Positions 1 through 7,397 of a stretch of DNA of 64,000 bases are shown here, in pieces; position 1 is the first letter of the stretch; each line of letters starts with the position of its first letter. The position numbers and the translations under genes were made by a program. The notes below the pieces were generated by a model. The model was not told the origin of the DNA. It ran no database searches and saw only the letters and a list, made by a program, of their open reading frames with translations. Location: the NCBI RefSeq assembly GCF_032335695.1, contig NZ_JACTOJ010000003.1, positions 62,001 to 126,000 of the forward strand. The letters are read 5' to 3'. Source of the DNA: JACTOJ01 sp032335695 (GTDB lineage Bacteria; Bacillota; Clostridia; Clostridiales; Clostridiaceae).

Positions 1-140
1 ATAGTTCTCAGCAAAGTAGATTTACCAGCCCCATTAGGGCCTACCAATCCTAATATAGACCCATCATTGATAGTTATATTAATGTTTTTTATCGCTTCCT
101 TACCAGGAAAGCTTTTGGATACATTTTTGATTTCTATCAT
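1..140 (-). CDS. ABC transporter ATP-binding protein (N-terminal part only)
   Basis: The reverse strand reads from an ATG at 140 and runs off the left edge of the window. The 46 visible residues begin MIEIKNVSKSF and include the Walker A loop GPNGAGKST, followed by LLRT. This is the nucleotide-binding subunit that would power the membrane protein encoded just upstream (its stop codon directly abuts this start, so the two are probably translationally coupled). The remaining signature, Walker B and switch motifs lie outside the window. It is probably the third gene of the GntR-permease-ATPase operon and would work as an exporter at the inner face of the membrane. The substrate cannot be told. 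Confidence 0.9.
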   Translation of the reverse strand, partial: MIEIKNVSKSFPGKEAIKNINITINDGSILGLVGPNGAGKSTLLRT

Positions 141-1208
141 TTATGAAGCCCTCCTTTTATTAATAATCTTGGTTTGAAGCCTGTATACAAATATAAACAT
201 TGGAATCCACAGAAAGTTTAAAATCAATAACAGGGTTTGAAATAAATCATTGTTATCGTCAATATTAAAGGTTGAAATTCCAGCTACAAAATGAAGTATT
301 ATAAAAACTATGATAGCTAATATAATAGGCACTGCAATTATTATAACTAAAGATACGACAATCTTAAATACCACTTCGCTGAATCTAAACATAAGCATTT
401 TTGACAGCTGCTCATATTTCAAAACTCTATTTAATAGCAATACTATATAGAAAATAAATGCGGATACAAGCAATAGCACCAATGAATAAATTACGTAGTA
501 ATGATCAAAATAGGGAACTAAAATTTTATCAAAGGCATTAGATGAAATATTATCAGCTGAGCGGAATAAATCTTTTATGAATTGAAGTCTGTTTGACAGT
601 AATTCATAAAATCCGCCAAGCCCCAATATAAAAGCATAGAACAGTCCATTAGGAACAAATACTGCAGCTACGCTGTGTCCGAAAAGCATTTGGAAAAGTT
701 CTAAGACAACAGTAATAAAAGTCAATAAAGCAAAAGCAGAAAACAATCTTATCATCAATACCCGAACAATTTCAGAATAATGAGACCCAAAAATCTGAGA
801 ATTATATTTTAAAATTCCTAAGGCAACGATGCCATAGATAATTATTGGTATTGTATAACTTATAATGAAGCCTACGGTTTTAGTAATTATTATTGCGTCC
901 TTTGACATGGGCTCTGTTAGCATAAAGCCATATTTTTTTTCTTTATGAAAAAATGAAACTATTACCATTATTATAGACAGTATTACAAAAAACTGAGTTG
1001 GAACATACAGTAAAGGAATTATTTCGCTTGAGTTTGAAATGGTAAAATTTACATTAGTGTTAGCAGCAAATAATTGTTTTGTATAATCAAAATCACTGTA
1101 GAAAGCTAATAGCAAGAAGGAAAAGGTTATTAAATAAGATATCATTACCCATAAAATATTTTTTCTTTCTCTATAGAATAAGGCCATACTAAAATATTTA
1201 TTTCTCAT
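141..1208 (-). CDS. ABC-2 type membrane permease of a GntR-controlled exporter
   Basis: A 355-residue integral membrane protein with about eight hydrophobic segments, including one near residue 15 and long ones near the C-terminus, and a basic C-terminal tail (NKRRAS). It has no conserved enzyme motif, as is usual for ABC-2 permeases of the YtrC/D-like kind. I chose the ATG at 1208 because a GGAGGTGAT ribosome site sits eight bases before it. Two earlier in-frame ATGs overlap or crowd that site. The gene overlaps the end of the GntR gene by 11 bases and abuts the ATPase gene, so the three form one operon. Function is inferred from context. Antibiotic or cell-wall-stress export is typical of such YtrA-linked systems but is not shown here. 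Confidence 0.75.
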   Translation of the reverse strand: MRNKYFSMALFYRERKNILWVMISYLITFSFLLLAFYSDFDYTKQLFAANTNVNFTISNSSEIIPLLYVPTQFFVILSIIMVIVSFFHKEKKYGFMLTEPMSKDAIIITKTVGFIISYTIPIIIYGIVALGILKYNSQIFGSHYSEIVRVLMIRLFSAFALLTFITVVLELFQMLFGHSVAAVFVPNGLFYAFILGLGGFYELLSNRLQFIKDLFRSADNISSNAFDKILVPYFDHYYVIYSLVLLLVSAFIFYIVLLLNRVLKYEQLSKMLMFRFSEVVFKIVVSLVIIIAVPIILAIIVFIILHFVAGISTFNIDDNNDLFQTLLLILNFLWIPMFIFVYRLQTKIINKRRAS

Positions 1209-1602
1209 TTTCATCACCTCCATTACTTGAATTTAGCTCATCGTAGAGCTCGGATAATATTTTTTCAAGATCTTCTTTATTAATTCCCATGTAATGGGCA
1301 TCTAGCAAAATTTTCTTCAAGTCATCTTTTAATTTGGCCATTTTATCTTCCTCCAATCTAGGTTTATAATCCATAGATACAAAAGTACCTTTACCTCTTA
1401 GAGTTTCTATAATTTTTAATCTTTCCAGCTCATTAAAAGCTTTGCTGACTGTATTAGGATTAGTAGTAAGCATAGAGGCTAGTTCTCTAACGGATGGCAG
1501 CTTATCGCCAGGCTGTAAAATCCCCTTTATAATACTTTCTTTAACCGAATGTACTATTTGCTCGTATATAGGTGTACTGCTTCTAGGATCGATGGTAAAC
1601 AA
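1198..1602 (-). CDS. GntR-family transcriptional repressor, YtrA subfamily
   Basis: A 134-residue protein with an N-terminal winged helix (PIYEQIVHSVKESI, then LPSVRELASMLTTNPNTVSKA, the typical GntR recognition region) and only a short helical tail of about 40 residues, which is the YtrA type rather than the FadR or HutC type. A ribosome site GGAGGTGAT lies eight bases before the TTG at 1602. The upstream ATG at 1617 sits before the ribosome site, so TTG is the better start. It heads the operon with the permease and ATPase. A dyad matching the known YtrA operator lies at its promoter, so autorepression relieved by a drug or cell-wall signal is the likely control. Confidence 0.88.
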   Translation of the reverse strand: MFTIDPRSSTPIYEQIVHSVKESIIKGILQPGDKLPSVRELASMLTTNPNTVSKAFNELERLKIIETLRGKGTFVSMDYKPRLEEDKMAKLKDDLKKILLDAHYMGINKEDLEKILSELYDELNSSNGGDENEK

Positions 1603-1629
1603 AATAATCACCTCCATGTTGAATGTATT

Positions 1630-1656
1630 AAGTGTACTACACTGATTAGTACACTT
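1630..1656. promoter_or_regulatory. YtrA-type operator
   Basis: A perfect 9-base inverted repeat, AAGTGTACT and AGTACACTT, separated by 9 bases. It contains AGTGTA, 13 bases, then TACACT, the arrangement described for Bacillus YtrA operators. It begins three bases downstream of the -10 hexamer, over the expected transcription start, so a bound dimer would block the promoter of the GntR operon. Confidence 0.85.
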
Positions 1657-1659
1657 AGA

Positions 1660-1688
1660 ATTATATATGCATCTAATTGGAATGTCAA
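1660..1688 (-). promoter_or_regulatory. SigA-type promoter of the GntR-ABC operon
   Basis: On the minus strand, TTGACA (1688-1683), a 17-base spacer and TATAAT (1665-1660): an exact consensus promoter. The strong promoter with an operator just downstream suggests tight repression when uninduced. Confidence 0.85.
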
Positions 1689-1839
1689 TATTAATTACTT
1701 TAAAAAGTATTATAAAATTATTCGATATACATTAAAATTTGATGTAATATATAGAAGTGAATAATTGAATTAAAATGAGATTTAGGTTAGATGTAATTGA
1801 TAGAGAGAGGCTAACAACAGTTAAAGAAGGTGGTTTATA

Positions 1840-2132
1840 GTGGCAGAGAATAAAATTATATTAAGAGTGCCCAAATTTAAAGAATTAAGATATAGAAAAA
1901 AACTTTTATCAGATGGTGAAACCATGTCTTACAATATAGGGTACGGTAAAAACGAAAAAACAGGATGCATAGATTTTGATGAAAGCCTTTTAATGAACTA
2001 GGAGCCCGAAAAGTCTTTGACTATTTTCCAAGATCTAGGGAGTCAGCAGAAAAAACATTTAAAAAGTTAGGCTTCAAAAGAGTTTCAGAAGATATTGTAG
2101 AACTAACTAAAGAAGACTATCTCCAGCTTTAA
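1840..2132 (+). pseudogene. Remnant of a GNAT-family acetyltransferase
   Basis: From a GTG at 1840, behind an AAGGTGG ribosome site, a reading frame begins VAENKIILRVPKFKELRYRKKLL and includes TGCIDFDES, then stops at 1999-2001. In another frame, directly continuing, 1988-2132 encodes FNELGARKVFDYFPRS, then AEKTFKKLGFKRVSEDIVELTKEDYLQL. These are the N- and C-terminal ends of a small acetyltransferase that would normally be about 170 residues. The central acetyl-CoA binding part is missing, and the frame shifts at the joint. An internal deletion best explains this. A functional product is unlikely. Confidence 0.75.
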
Positions 2133-2182
2133 ATCCATATTGATATGCTTAAATAACTATAAAACTATATAACTATAAAAGA

Positions 2183-2198
2183 AGATATCGCGATATCT
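2183..2198. repeat. 16-base perfect palindrome
   Basis: AGATATCGCGATATCT reads the same on both strands. It lies in the AT-rich gap between the acetyltransferase remnant and tRNA-Asn, preceded by repeated ACTATA units at 2155-2180. No T tract follows, so it is not a normal terminator. It could be a protein-binding site or a chance feature. Confidence 0.5.
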
Positions 2199-2328
2199 AG
2201 TTAATCATAGGTTTGCAAAAGAAAATTCCCGTTGTAGTTAGAGCGGATTAAAGGAAGGTAATAACTTCTTATGTGGCAATAGTTAGCAAGTTAACTATAA
2301 AAATTTTATAATATTTATAAAAAAACTC

Positions 2329-2356
2329 TTGATTTTTCGACTAAACTTGTTATAAT
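2329..2356 (+). promoter_or_regulatory. Promoter of tRNA-Asn
   Basis: TTGATT, a 16-base spacer and TATAAT, ending 18 bases before the mature tRNA. It is the only good promoter close to the tRNA gene. Confidence 0.6.
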
Positions 2357-2374
2357 AATTATTGTGATTGACGT

Positions 2375-2449
2375 TCCGCGATAGCTCAATGGTGGAGCAT
2401 TCGGCTGTTAACCGAAGGGTTGGAGGTTCGAGCCCTCTTCGCGGAGCCA
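2375..2449 (+). tRNA. tRNA-Asn (GTT)
   Basis: Cloverleaf with acceptor stem TCCGCGA/TCGCGGA, anticodon loop containing GTT (reads AAC and AAU), T arm GGTTCGAGC, discriminator G and an encoded CCA. A single-gene unit with its own promoter and terminator. Confidence 0.96.
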
Positions 2450-2471
2450 ATTTCTTTTTTTTGGGATAGGA

Positions 2472-2505
2472 CACTTAGCTTAAAGCTAGGTGATTTTTGT
2501 TTTTT
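2472..2505 (+). terminator. Terminator after tRNA-Asn
   Basis: Stem of about ten pairs (CACTTAGCTT with AAGCTAGGTG) followed by ATTTTTGTTTTTT. It ends the tRNA transcript before the mutarotase-like gene. Confidence 0.75.
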
Positions 2506-2554
2506 GGCGAAATTAGTTTGGAAAAAATTATATGTAATAGAAAATAAATTTATC

Positions 2555-2582
2555 TTTAACCTCTGATAAGATTTGTTATAAT
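2555..2582 (+). promoter_or_regulatory. Putative promoter of the mutarotase-like gene
   Basis: TTTAAC, a 16-base spacer and TATAAT just before the ribosome site. The -10 is perfect and the -35 weak. Confidence 0.5.
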
Positions 2583-2599
2583 GAATTGAGGTGATAAAT

Positions 2600-3469
2600 T
2601 TGGAAACTTTACAGAATGAATATATAAGTGTAGCGGTAAGTGATAAGGGAGCTGAACTTCAAAGCATAAAGCTAAAAGAAGACGGAACAGAATATTTATG
2701 GCAGGCAGAGCCTGATATTTGGGGAAGACATGCACCTGTTTTATTTCCGATAGTAGGGAAAGTTAAAGATAACAACTATAAATATGATAATAGTAACTAT
2801 AAACTTGGACAGCATGGTTTTGCTAGAGATATGAAATTTAATATAAGCAGTGAAATTAAAGACAAAATTATATATGAATTATCAAGCGGAACTGAAACTT
2901 TAAATAAATATCCATTTGAATTCCAGTTGAAAATATCTTATAAATTAGAGAAGAATAGTATAATAGTCGGTTATGAAGTAAAAAATAAAGATATTAAAGA
3001 AATGATATTTTCCATAGGAGCACACCCTGGTTTTGTATGCCCTTTATCTCAAGAAGAAAAATTTGAAGATTACTATTTTGAGTTCGAAAAAAATGAAACA
3101 TTAAAGACTTCAACATTAGATGATGGACTTATAGGAAAAGGAAAAAAGCAACTGCTGAATGATGAGAAAGTACTTCCTATAACTAGGGAATTATTTAAGG
3201 AGGATGCTTTAATTTTAAAAGGTTTTGTATCAGACAGTGTAAGCTTAAAGAGTAAAAAGACATCAAAATCAGTAACCTTAGAGTTTAAAGGATTTCCTTA
3301 TCTAGGTTTATGGTCAAAACCAGAAGGAGCACCTTTTGTATGCATAGAACCATGGTATGGAATAGCTGATAGTGTTGATGCTTCAGGGAACCTGGAAGAT
3401 AAGCGAGGAACAATTAAACTAAGGCCTTCCGAAAAATTTTCCTGCAGCTATAAAATTATTATTGAGTAA
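2600..3469 (+). CDS. Aldose 1-epimerase (galactose mutarotase) family protein, LacX-like
   Basis: A 289-residue cytoplasmic beta-sandwich protein of the mutarotase superfamily. Family features include the N-terminal SDKGAELQSIKL, WGRHAPVLFPIVGK, the conserved histidine in LGQHGFARD, and the histidine of SIGAHPGF followed by a C-terminal WYGIADS segment. The family interconverts anomers of aldoses or phosphosugars. The LacX-like branch has no firmly assigned substrate. The TTG at 2600 lies eight bases after GAGGTGAT. A GTG at 2591 overlaps that site and is a poorer start. It stands alone between the tRNA-Asn terminator and the glyS T-box. Confidence 0.85.
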   Translation: METLQNEYISVAVSDKGAELQSIKLKEDGTEYLWQAEPDIWGRHAPVLFPIVGKVKDNNYKYDNSNYKLGQHGFARDMKFNISSEIKDKIIYELSSGTETLNKYPFEFQLKISYKLEKNSIIVGYEVKNKDIKEMIFSIGAHPGFVCPLSQEEKFEDYYFEFEKNETLKTSTLDDGLIGKGKKQLLNDEKVLPITRELFKEDALILKGFVSDSVSLKSKKTSKSVTLEFKGFPYLGLWSKPEGAPFVCIEPWYGIADSVDASGNLEDKRGTIKLRPSEKFSCSYKIIIE

Positions 3470-3471
3470 TA

Positions 3472-3499
3472 TTGACATTTTTAAATAGTCTGTTAGAAT
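3472..3499 (+). promoter_or_regulatory. Promoter of the glyS T-box transcript
   Basis: TTGACA, a 16-base spacer and TAGAAT immediately after the mutarotase-like gene. The T-box leader begins within about ten bases. Confidence 0.75.
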
Positions 3500-3505
3500 T
3501 ATATA

Positions 3506-3705
3506 TAACATAAAAATTGTATATAATACGATGAAAAAGAAGAGTAGCTTTAGTAAATTTTTAGAGAGATGATGTATGGTGAAAATCATCAATGAGCTTA
3601 AGTGAATGGCGCTTTGGAGTATATTATTGAGAGAGCAGGGCTTGTGCCAAAAAGGGTGGAACCGCGGTAAATCCGTCCCTTTATGGTACAGGTCTTTTTT
3701 ATTGT
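3506..3705 (+). promoter_or_regulatory. T-box leader, glycine type
   Basis: The leader carries the conserved T-box sequence AGGGTGGAACCGCG at 3653-3666. It also has a stem I region with GAAGAGTAG and AGAGAG, and a likely specifier GGC in GAATGGCGC near 3607. This fits binding of uncharged tRNA-Gly(GCC), which would switch on the downstream glycyl-tRNA synthetase. The short distance between stem I and the T-box agrees with the reduced glycine T-boxes. No strong terminator hairpin with a T tract is obvious. A stem AAAGGG-GGA with TCC-CCCTTT spans 3651-3685, and a T run follows at 3695-3700. Confidence 0.88.
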
Positions 3706-3762
3706 TACAATATTGTTTCACAATGCTGCATTTTATGAAATAAAGTTTAGGAGGAATAAAAA

Positions 3763-5154
3763 ATGGCAGTTGAAAAAACCATGGATAAGATAGTATCACT
3801 ATGTAAAAGCAGAGGTTTTGTATTTCCAGGATCAGATATATATGGCGGACTTGCAAACTCTTGGGATTATGGTCCTATAGGGGTTGAATTTAAGAACAAT
3901 GTTAAAAAAGCTTGGTGGAAAAAATTTGTTCAAGAAAGCCCTTATAATGTAGGTGTTGATTGTGCAATACTTATGAATAGCGAAGTTTGGGTTGCTTCAG
4001 GACACATAGGAGGCTTTTCTGACCCTCTTATGGACTGTAAGGAATGTAAGTCAAGATTTAGAGCAGATAAGCTTATAGAGGATCATATGACTTCTCAGGG
4101 AGCAGAAGTAGCTTCAGCAGACGGATGGACTAATGAGCAGCTAAAAAATTATATAGATGAAAATGGAATAGTTTGTCCAAAGTGTGGCAAGAAAAACTTT
4201 ACAGATATAAGAAAGTTTAACCTTATGTTTAAAACCTATCAAGGAGTAACAGAAGATTCCAAGTCAGAGATATATCTAAGGCCAGAGACAGCACAGGGTA
4301 TATTTGTTAACTTTAAGAATGTTCAGAGAACTTCAAGAAAGAAAGTTCCATTTGGTATAGCACAGATTGGTAAATCCTTTAGAAATGAAATAACTCCAGG
4401 AAACTTTATTTTCAGAATAAGAGAATTCGAGCAGATGGAACTAGAGTTCTTCTGCAAACCAGGAACAGATTTAGAATGGTTTGACTATTGGAGAGATTAT
4501 TGCTGGAACTTCTTATTATCTCTTGGCATAAATAAGGATGTCTTAAGAATGAGAGATCACAGCAAGGAAGAACTATCCTTCTATAGTAATGCTACTTCAG
4601 ACATAGAGTATTTATTCCCATTTGGATGGGGTGAGCTTTGGGGTATAGCTGACAGAACTGATTACGACTTAAGCAAGCATGCAGAACATTCAGGTCAGGA
4701 TATGAGCTATCTAGATCCAAACACTAACGAAAAATATGTTCCATACTGTATAGAGCCATCTCTTGGAGCAGACAGAGTTACTCTTGCATTTTTAGTAGAT
4801 GCATATGATGAAGAGGAGCTTGAAGGCGGTGATTCAAGAACAGTGTTGAGATTCCACCCAGCTCTAGCGCCATTTAAGGCAGCTGTACTTCCACTTAGCA
4901 AGAAGCTTTCAGAAAAATCTACAGAGGTTTATGATAAGCTAAGAAAGCATTTCAACGTGGACTATGATGAAGCAGGAAGCATAGGAAAAAGATACAGAAG
5001 ACAGGATGAAATAGGGACTCCATTCTGTATAACTGTAGATTTTGATACTTTAGAGAACGATACTGTAACTTTAAGAGATAGAGATTCAATGAATCAGATA
5101 AGAATAGGCATAGATGAATTAGAAGCATATATAACTGAAAAGATGGAGTTCTAG
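3763..5154 (+). CDS. glyS: Glycine--tRNA ligase, single-chain class II type
   Basis: A 463-residue enzyme that joins glycine to tRNA-Gly with ATP in the cytoplasm. It is the homodimeric type found in many Gram-positives, not the alpha2-beta2 GlyQ/GlyS type. Visible marks are the N-terminal GFVFPGSDIYGG, an inserted CKEC...CPKCGKK pair of cysteine pairs, class II motif 2 (FRNEITPGNFIFRIREFEQ), and motif 3 (EPSLGADRVTLAFL). A C-terminal anticodon-binding domain starts near residue 370 (LAPFKAAVLPL). Length fits the family. The ATG follows AGGAGGAAT. Control is by the T-box leader directly upstream. Confidence 0.97.
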   Translation: MAVEKTMDKIVSLCKSRGFVFPGSDIYGGLANSWDYGPIGVEFKNNVKKAWWKKFVQESPYNVGVDCAILMNSEVWVASGHIGGFSDPLMDCKECKSRFRADKLIEDHMTSQGAEVASADGWTNEQLKNYIDENGIVCPKCGKKNFTDIRKFNLMFKTYQGVTEDSKSEIYLRPETAQGIFVNFKNVQRTSRKKVPFGIAQIGKSFRNEITPGNFIFRIREFEQMELEFFCKPGTDLEWFDYWRDYCWNFLLSLGINKDVLRMRDHSKEELSFYSNATSDIEYLFPFGWGELWGIADRTDYDLSKHAEHSGQDMSYLDPNTNEKYVPYCIEPSLGADRVTLAFLVDAYDEEELEGGDSRTVLRFHPALAPFKAAVLPLSKKLSEKSTEVYDKLRKHFNVDYDEAGSIGKRYRRQDEIGTPFCITVDFDTLENDTVTLRDRDSMNQIRIGIDELEAYITEKMEF

Positions 5155-5186
5155 TTTTGGCTCTGCTTTAAAAACATTGATATAAT

Positions 5187-5233
5187 TTTAGAGTTTAGGC
5201 TTAGCTTTATGATAGCTAGGTTTAAACTCTAAA
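5187..5233 (+). terminator. Hairpin after glyS, possible terminator
   Basis: An 11-base inverted repeat (TTTAGAGTTTA with TAAACTCTAAA) encloses a second helix (AGCT arms). A second short hairpin, AAGGC-AAA-GCCTT followed by TTTG, lies at 5255-5269. No long T tract follows either, so termination is plausible but not certain. Confidence 0.45.
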
Positions 5234-5403
5234 GGTATTATAAAGATGATTTTTAAGGCAAAGCCTTTTGTTATATTGTAGGTAGAATAAATTTACAGAA
5301 TTATTTCTAAAGTGTTATAATTAATTATCAATGGGACAATATTTATAATAGTAGTTTTATAATTTATACTATACATATTAATTATATTAAGGTGGTATTT
5401 TAA

Positions 5404-6774
5404 ATGAAAAAAGATTTTAAGGATTTTAAAGAATTCATAAAAGGCAAGAAAACAGCCGTAGTTGGCATAGGGGTTAGCAATAGACCTTTGATAAATTTTC
5501 TTTTAGATTTAGGGGCTTACGTAACAGCCTTTGATAAAAAGGGTGCTGAAGAACTTGGAGAGGCTGCAGAGGAATTTAGAAAAAAGGGCGTTAAGCTCTG
5601 TTTGGGAGAAAATTACCTTGACAGTCTTAAGGGGTTTGAAGTTATTTTTAAATCACCATCTATGAGAATAGACAGCCCAGCCCTGCAGACAGCAATGAAG
5701 GAAGGTGCTTATGTAACTTCTGAGATGGAAGAGTTTATGAGATACTGCCCTGCAAAGATGTATGGAATTACAGGTAGTGACGGAAAAACCACTACTACTA
5801 GCATAATATATAATCTTTTAAGTGCAGAAGGTTTTAAAACTTGGGTAGGGGGAAATATAGGTACACCCTTGTTTTCTAAAATAGAAGAAATGACTTCAAA
5901 AGATAGGGTGGTTTTAGAATTATCAAGCTTTCAGCTTATGACCATAGATACTTCTCCAGAGATTGCTGTAGTAACTAATGTGACTCCTAACCACCTAGAT
6001 ATTCATAAGGACATGCAAGAGTATATAGATGCTAAGAAAAATATATTTACTCATCAATCTTCAGATGGGATACTCATTATAAATGCTGAAAATGAAATAA
6101 CTAAAAGCTTTGAAAAGGAAGCTAAGGGTGAAGTTAGAAGCTTTAGCAGCAAAACTAAGCAGGATGCTTATTTTGACAATGGAAGTCTATACTTGGGAGA
6201 CAAGGAGATTTGTAAAAGGTCAGATATATTAATAAAGGGAATGCATAATGTAGAAAATTATTTAACAGCTTTTCTTGCAGTTAAGGATGAGGTTTCCGTA
6301 GAAAGCATGAGAAAGGTGGTAGCTACTTTTACAGGAGTTGAGCACAGAAATCAGTTTATAAGAGAAGTGGACGGAGTAAAATATTATAATGATTCAATAG
6401 GAACAAGTCCTACTAGAACTTTAGCTACTATGTCTTCCTTTGAAAAGTCAGTGATTTTGATTGCTGGAGGATATGACAAGCATATTCCTTTTGAACCTCT
6501 TGCTGAAAAAGGTATAGATATGGTTAAAGCACTGATACTTGTAGGAGCAACTAAAGATAAGATTAAAGCTGTATTTGAAAAAGAAATGGCAGAAAGAAAG
6601 GTAGAACTTCCTATATACGTAGTAGCTTCCTTAGAGGCTGCAGTACTTAAAGGTAAGGAAATCGCAGATAAAGGGGATTACGTGGTGCTTTCACCAGCCT
6701 GTGCAAGCTTTGATATGTTCCCTAATTTTGAAGCAAAAGGAAACAAATTTGTAGAAATAGTGAAAAGTTTATAA
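5404..6774 (+). CDS. murD: UDP-N-acetylmuramoyl-L-alanine--D-glutamate ligase
   Basis: Adds D-glutamate to UDP-MurNAc-L-Ala in the cytoplasmic stage of peptidoglycan synthesis, using ATP. The 456-residue sequence shows an N-terminal Rossmann region (TAVVGIGVSN), the ATP loop GSDGKTTTTS near residue 125 (the usual family form is GTNGKTT), the LSSFQL motif, TPNHLDIH, and the C-terminal HRNQF then NDSIGTSPTRTLA. These are the ordered Mur ligase motifs. Length is normal. AAGGTGG precedes the ATG. It stands alone rather than in a dcw cluster, as in other clostridia. Confidence 0.95.
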   Translation: MKKDFKDFKEFIKGKKTAVVGIGVSNRPLINFLLDLGAYVTAFDKKGAEELGEAAEEFRKKGVKLCLGENYLDSLKGFEVIFKSPSMRIDSPALQTAMKEGAYVTSEMEEFMRYCPAKMYGITGSDGKTTTTSIIYNLLSAEGFKTWVGGNIGTPLFSKIEEMTSKDRVVLELSSFQLMTIDTSPEIAVVTNVTPNHLDIHKDMQEYIDAKKNIFTHQSSDGILIINAENEITKSFEKEAKGEVRSFSSKTKQDAYFDNGSLYLGDKEICKRSDILIKGMHNVENYLTAFLAVKDEVSVESMRKVVATFTGVEHRNQFIREVDGVKYYNDSIGTSPTRTLATMSSFEKSVILIAGGYDKHIPFEPLAEKGIDMVKALILVGATKDKIKAVFEKEMAERKVELPIYVVASLEAAVLKGKEIADKGDYVVLSPACASFDMFPNFEAKGNKFVEIVKSL

Positions 6775-6961
6775 TCCTTTGGAAAGAAGAAAATAAGTGA
6801 AAACTGTGCCTAGTGTGTCAATATGTATATATATGAGATATAAAAAGGATTGTGAAGAAAAATATGAATAAATTCTGTAAATCAAGGATAAATTAAAAAA
6901 TAAATGGAGTGCCTGTGATAATATATCTTTTGTCACGAAAAGCAGAAGCTTAACGTTGAGC

Positions 6962-7034
<73 letters not shown>

Positions 7035-7042
7035 TCCTTTAT

Positions 7043-7116
7043 GGCGCTATAGCCAAGTGGTAAGGCACGGGTCTGCAACACCCTCACCCCCAGTTCAAAT
7101 CTGGGTGGCGCCTCCA
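7043..7116 (+). tRNA. tRNA-Cys (GCA)
   Basis: Acceptor stem GGCGCTA/TGGCGCC, anticodon GCA, T arm AGTTCAAAT, discriminator T and encoded CCA. It lies eight bases after tRNA-Phe, so the two are surely co-transcribed. Confidence 0.96.
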
Positions 7117-7134
7117 AAATAATATCAGTAATTT

Positions 7135-7192
7135 AAAAATAGCTTATATAGTAACTTGTAAAAAGTTAACTGTATAGGCTATTTTTATTTTT
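7135..7192 (+). terminator. Terminator after the tRNA pair
   Basis: A long imperfect hairpin (AAAAATAGC...GCTATTTTT, inner AACTT/AAGTT arms) followed by ATTTTT. Confidence 0.8.
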
Positions 7193-7397
7193 GCATATAT
7201 TGTGTATTTATGTGCATTTATGCAATTATATGTGCAGTTAAGTGGATTTTAACCTAGCATTTACACATGCATAACAAAATTAATATTCAAAGTGGGTAGA
7301 ATGAATATGTTGTGTACAACTACAACATTTGGGTTGAATGACTATATAAACACTCTATGTAATTTTAAGTAAGCAATATTAAATAAGGAGGTTAAAA

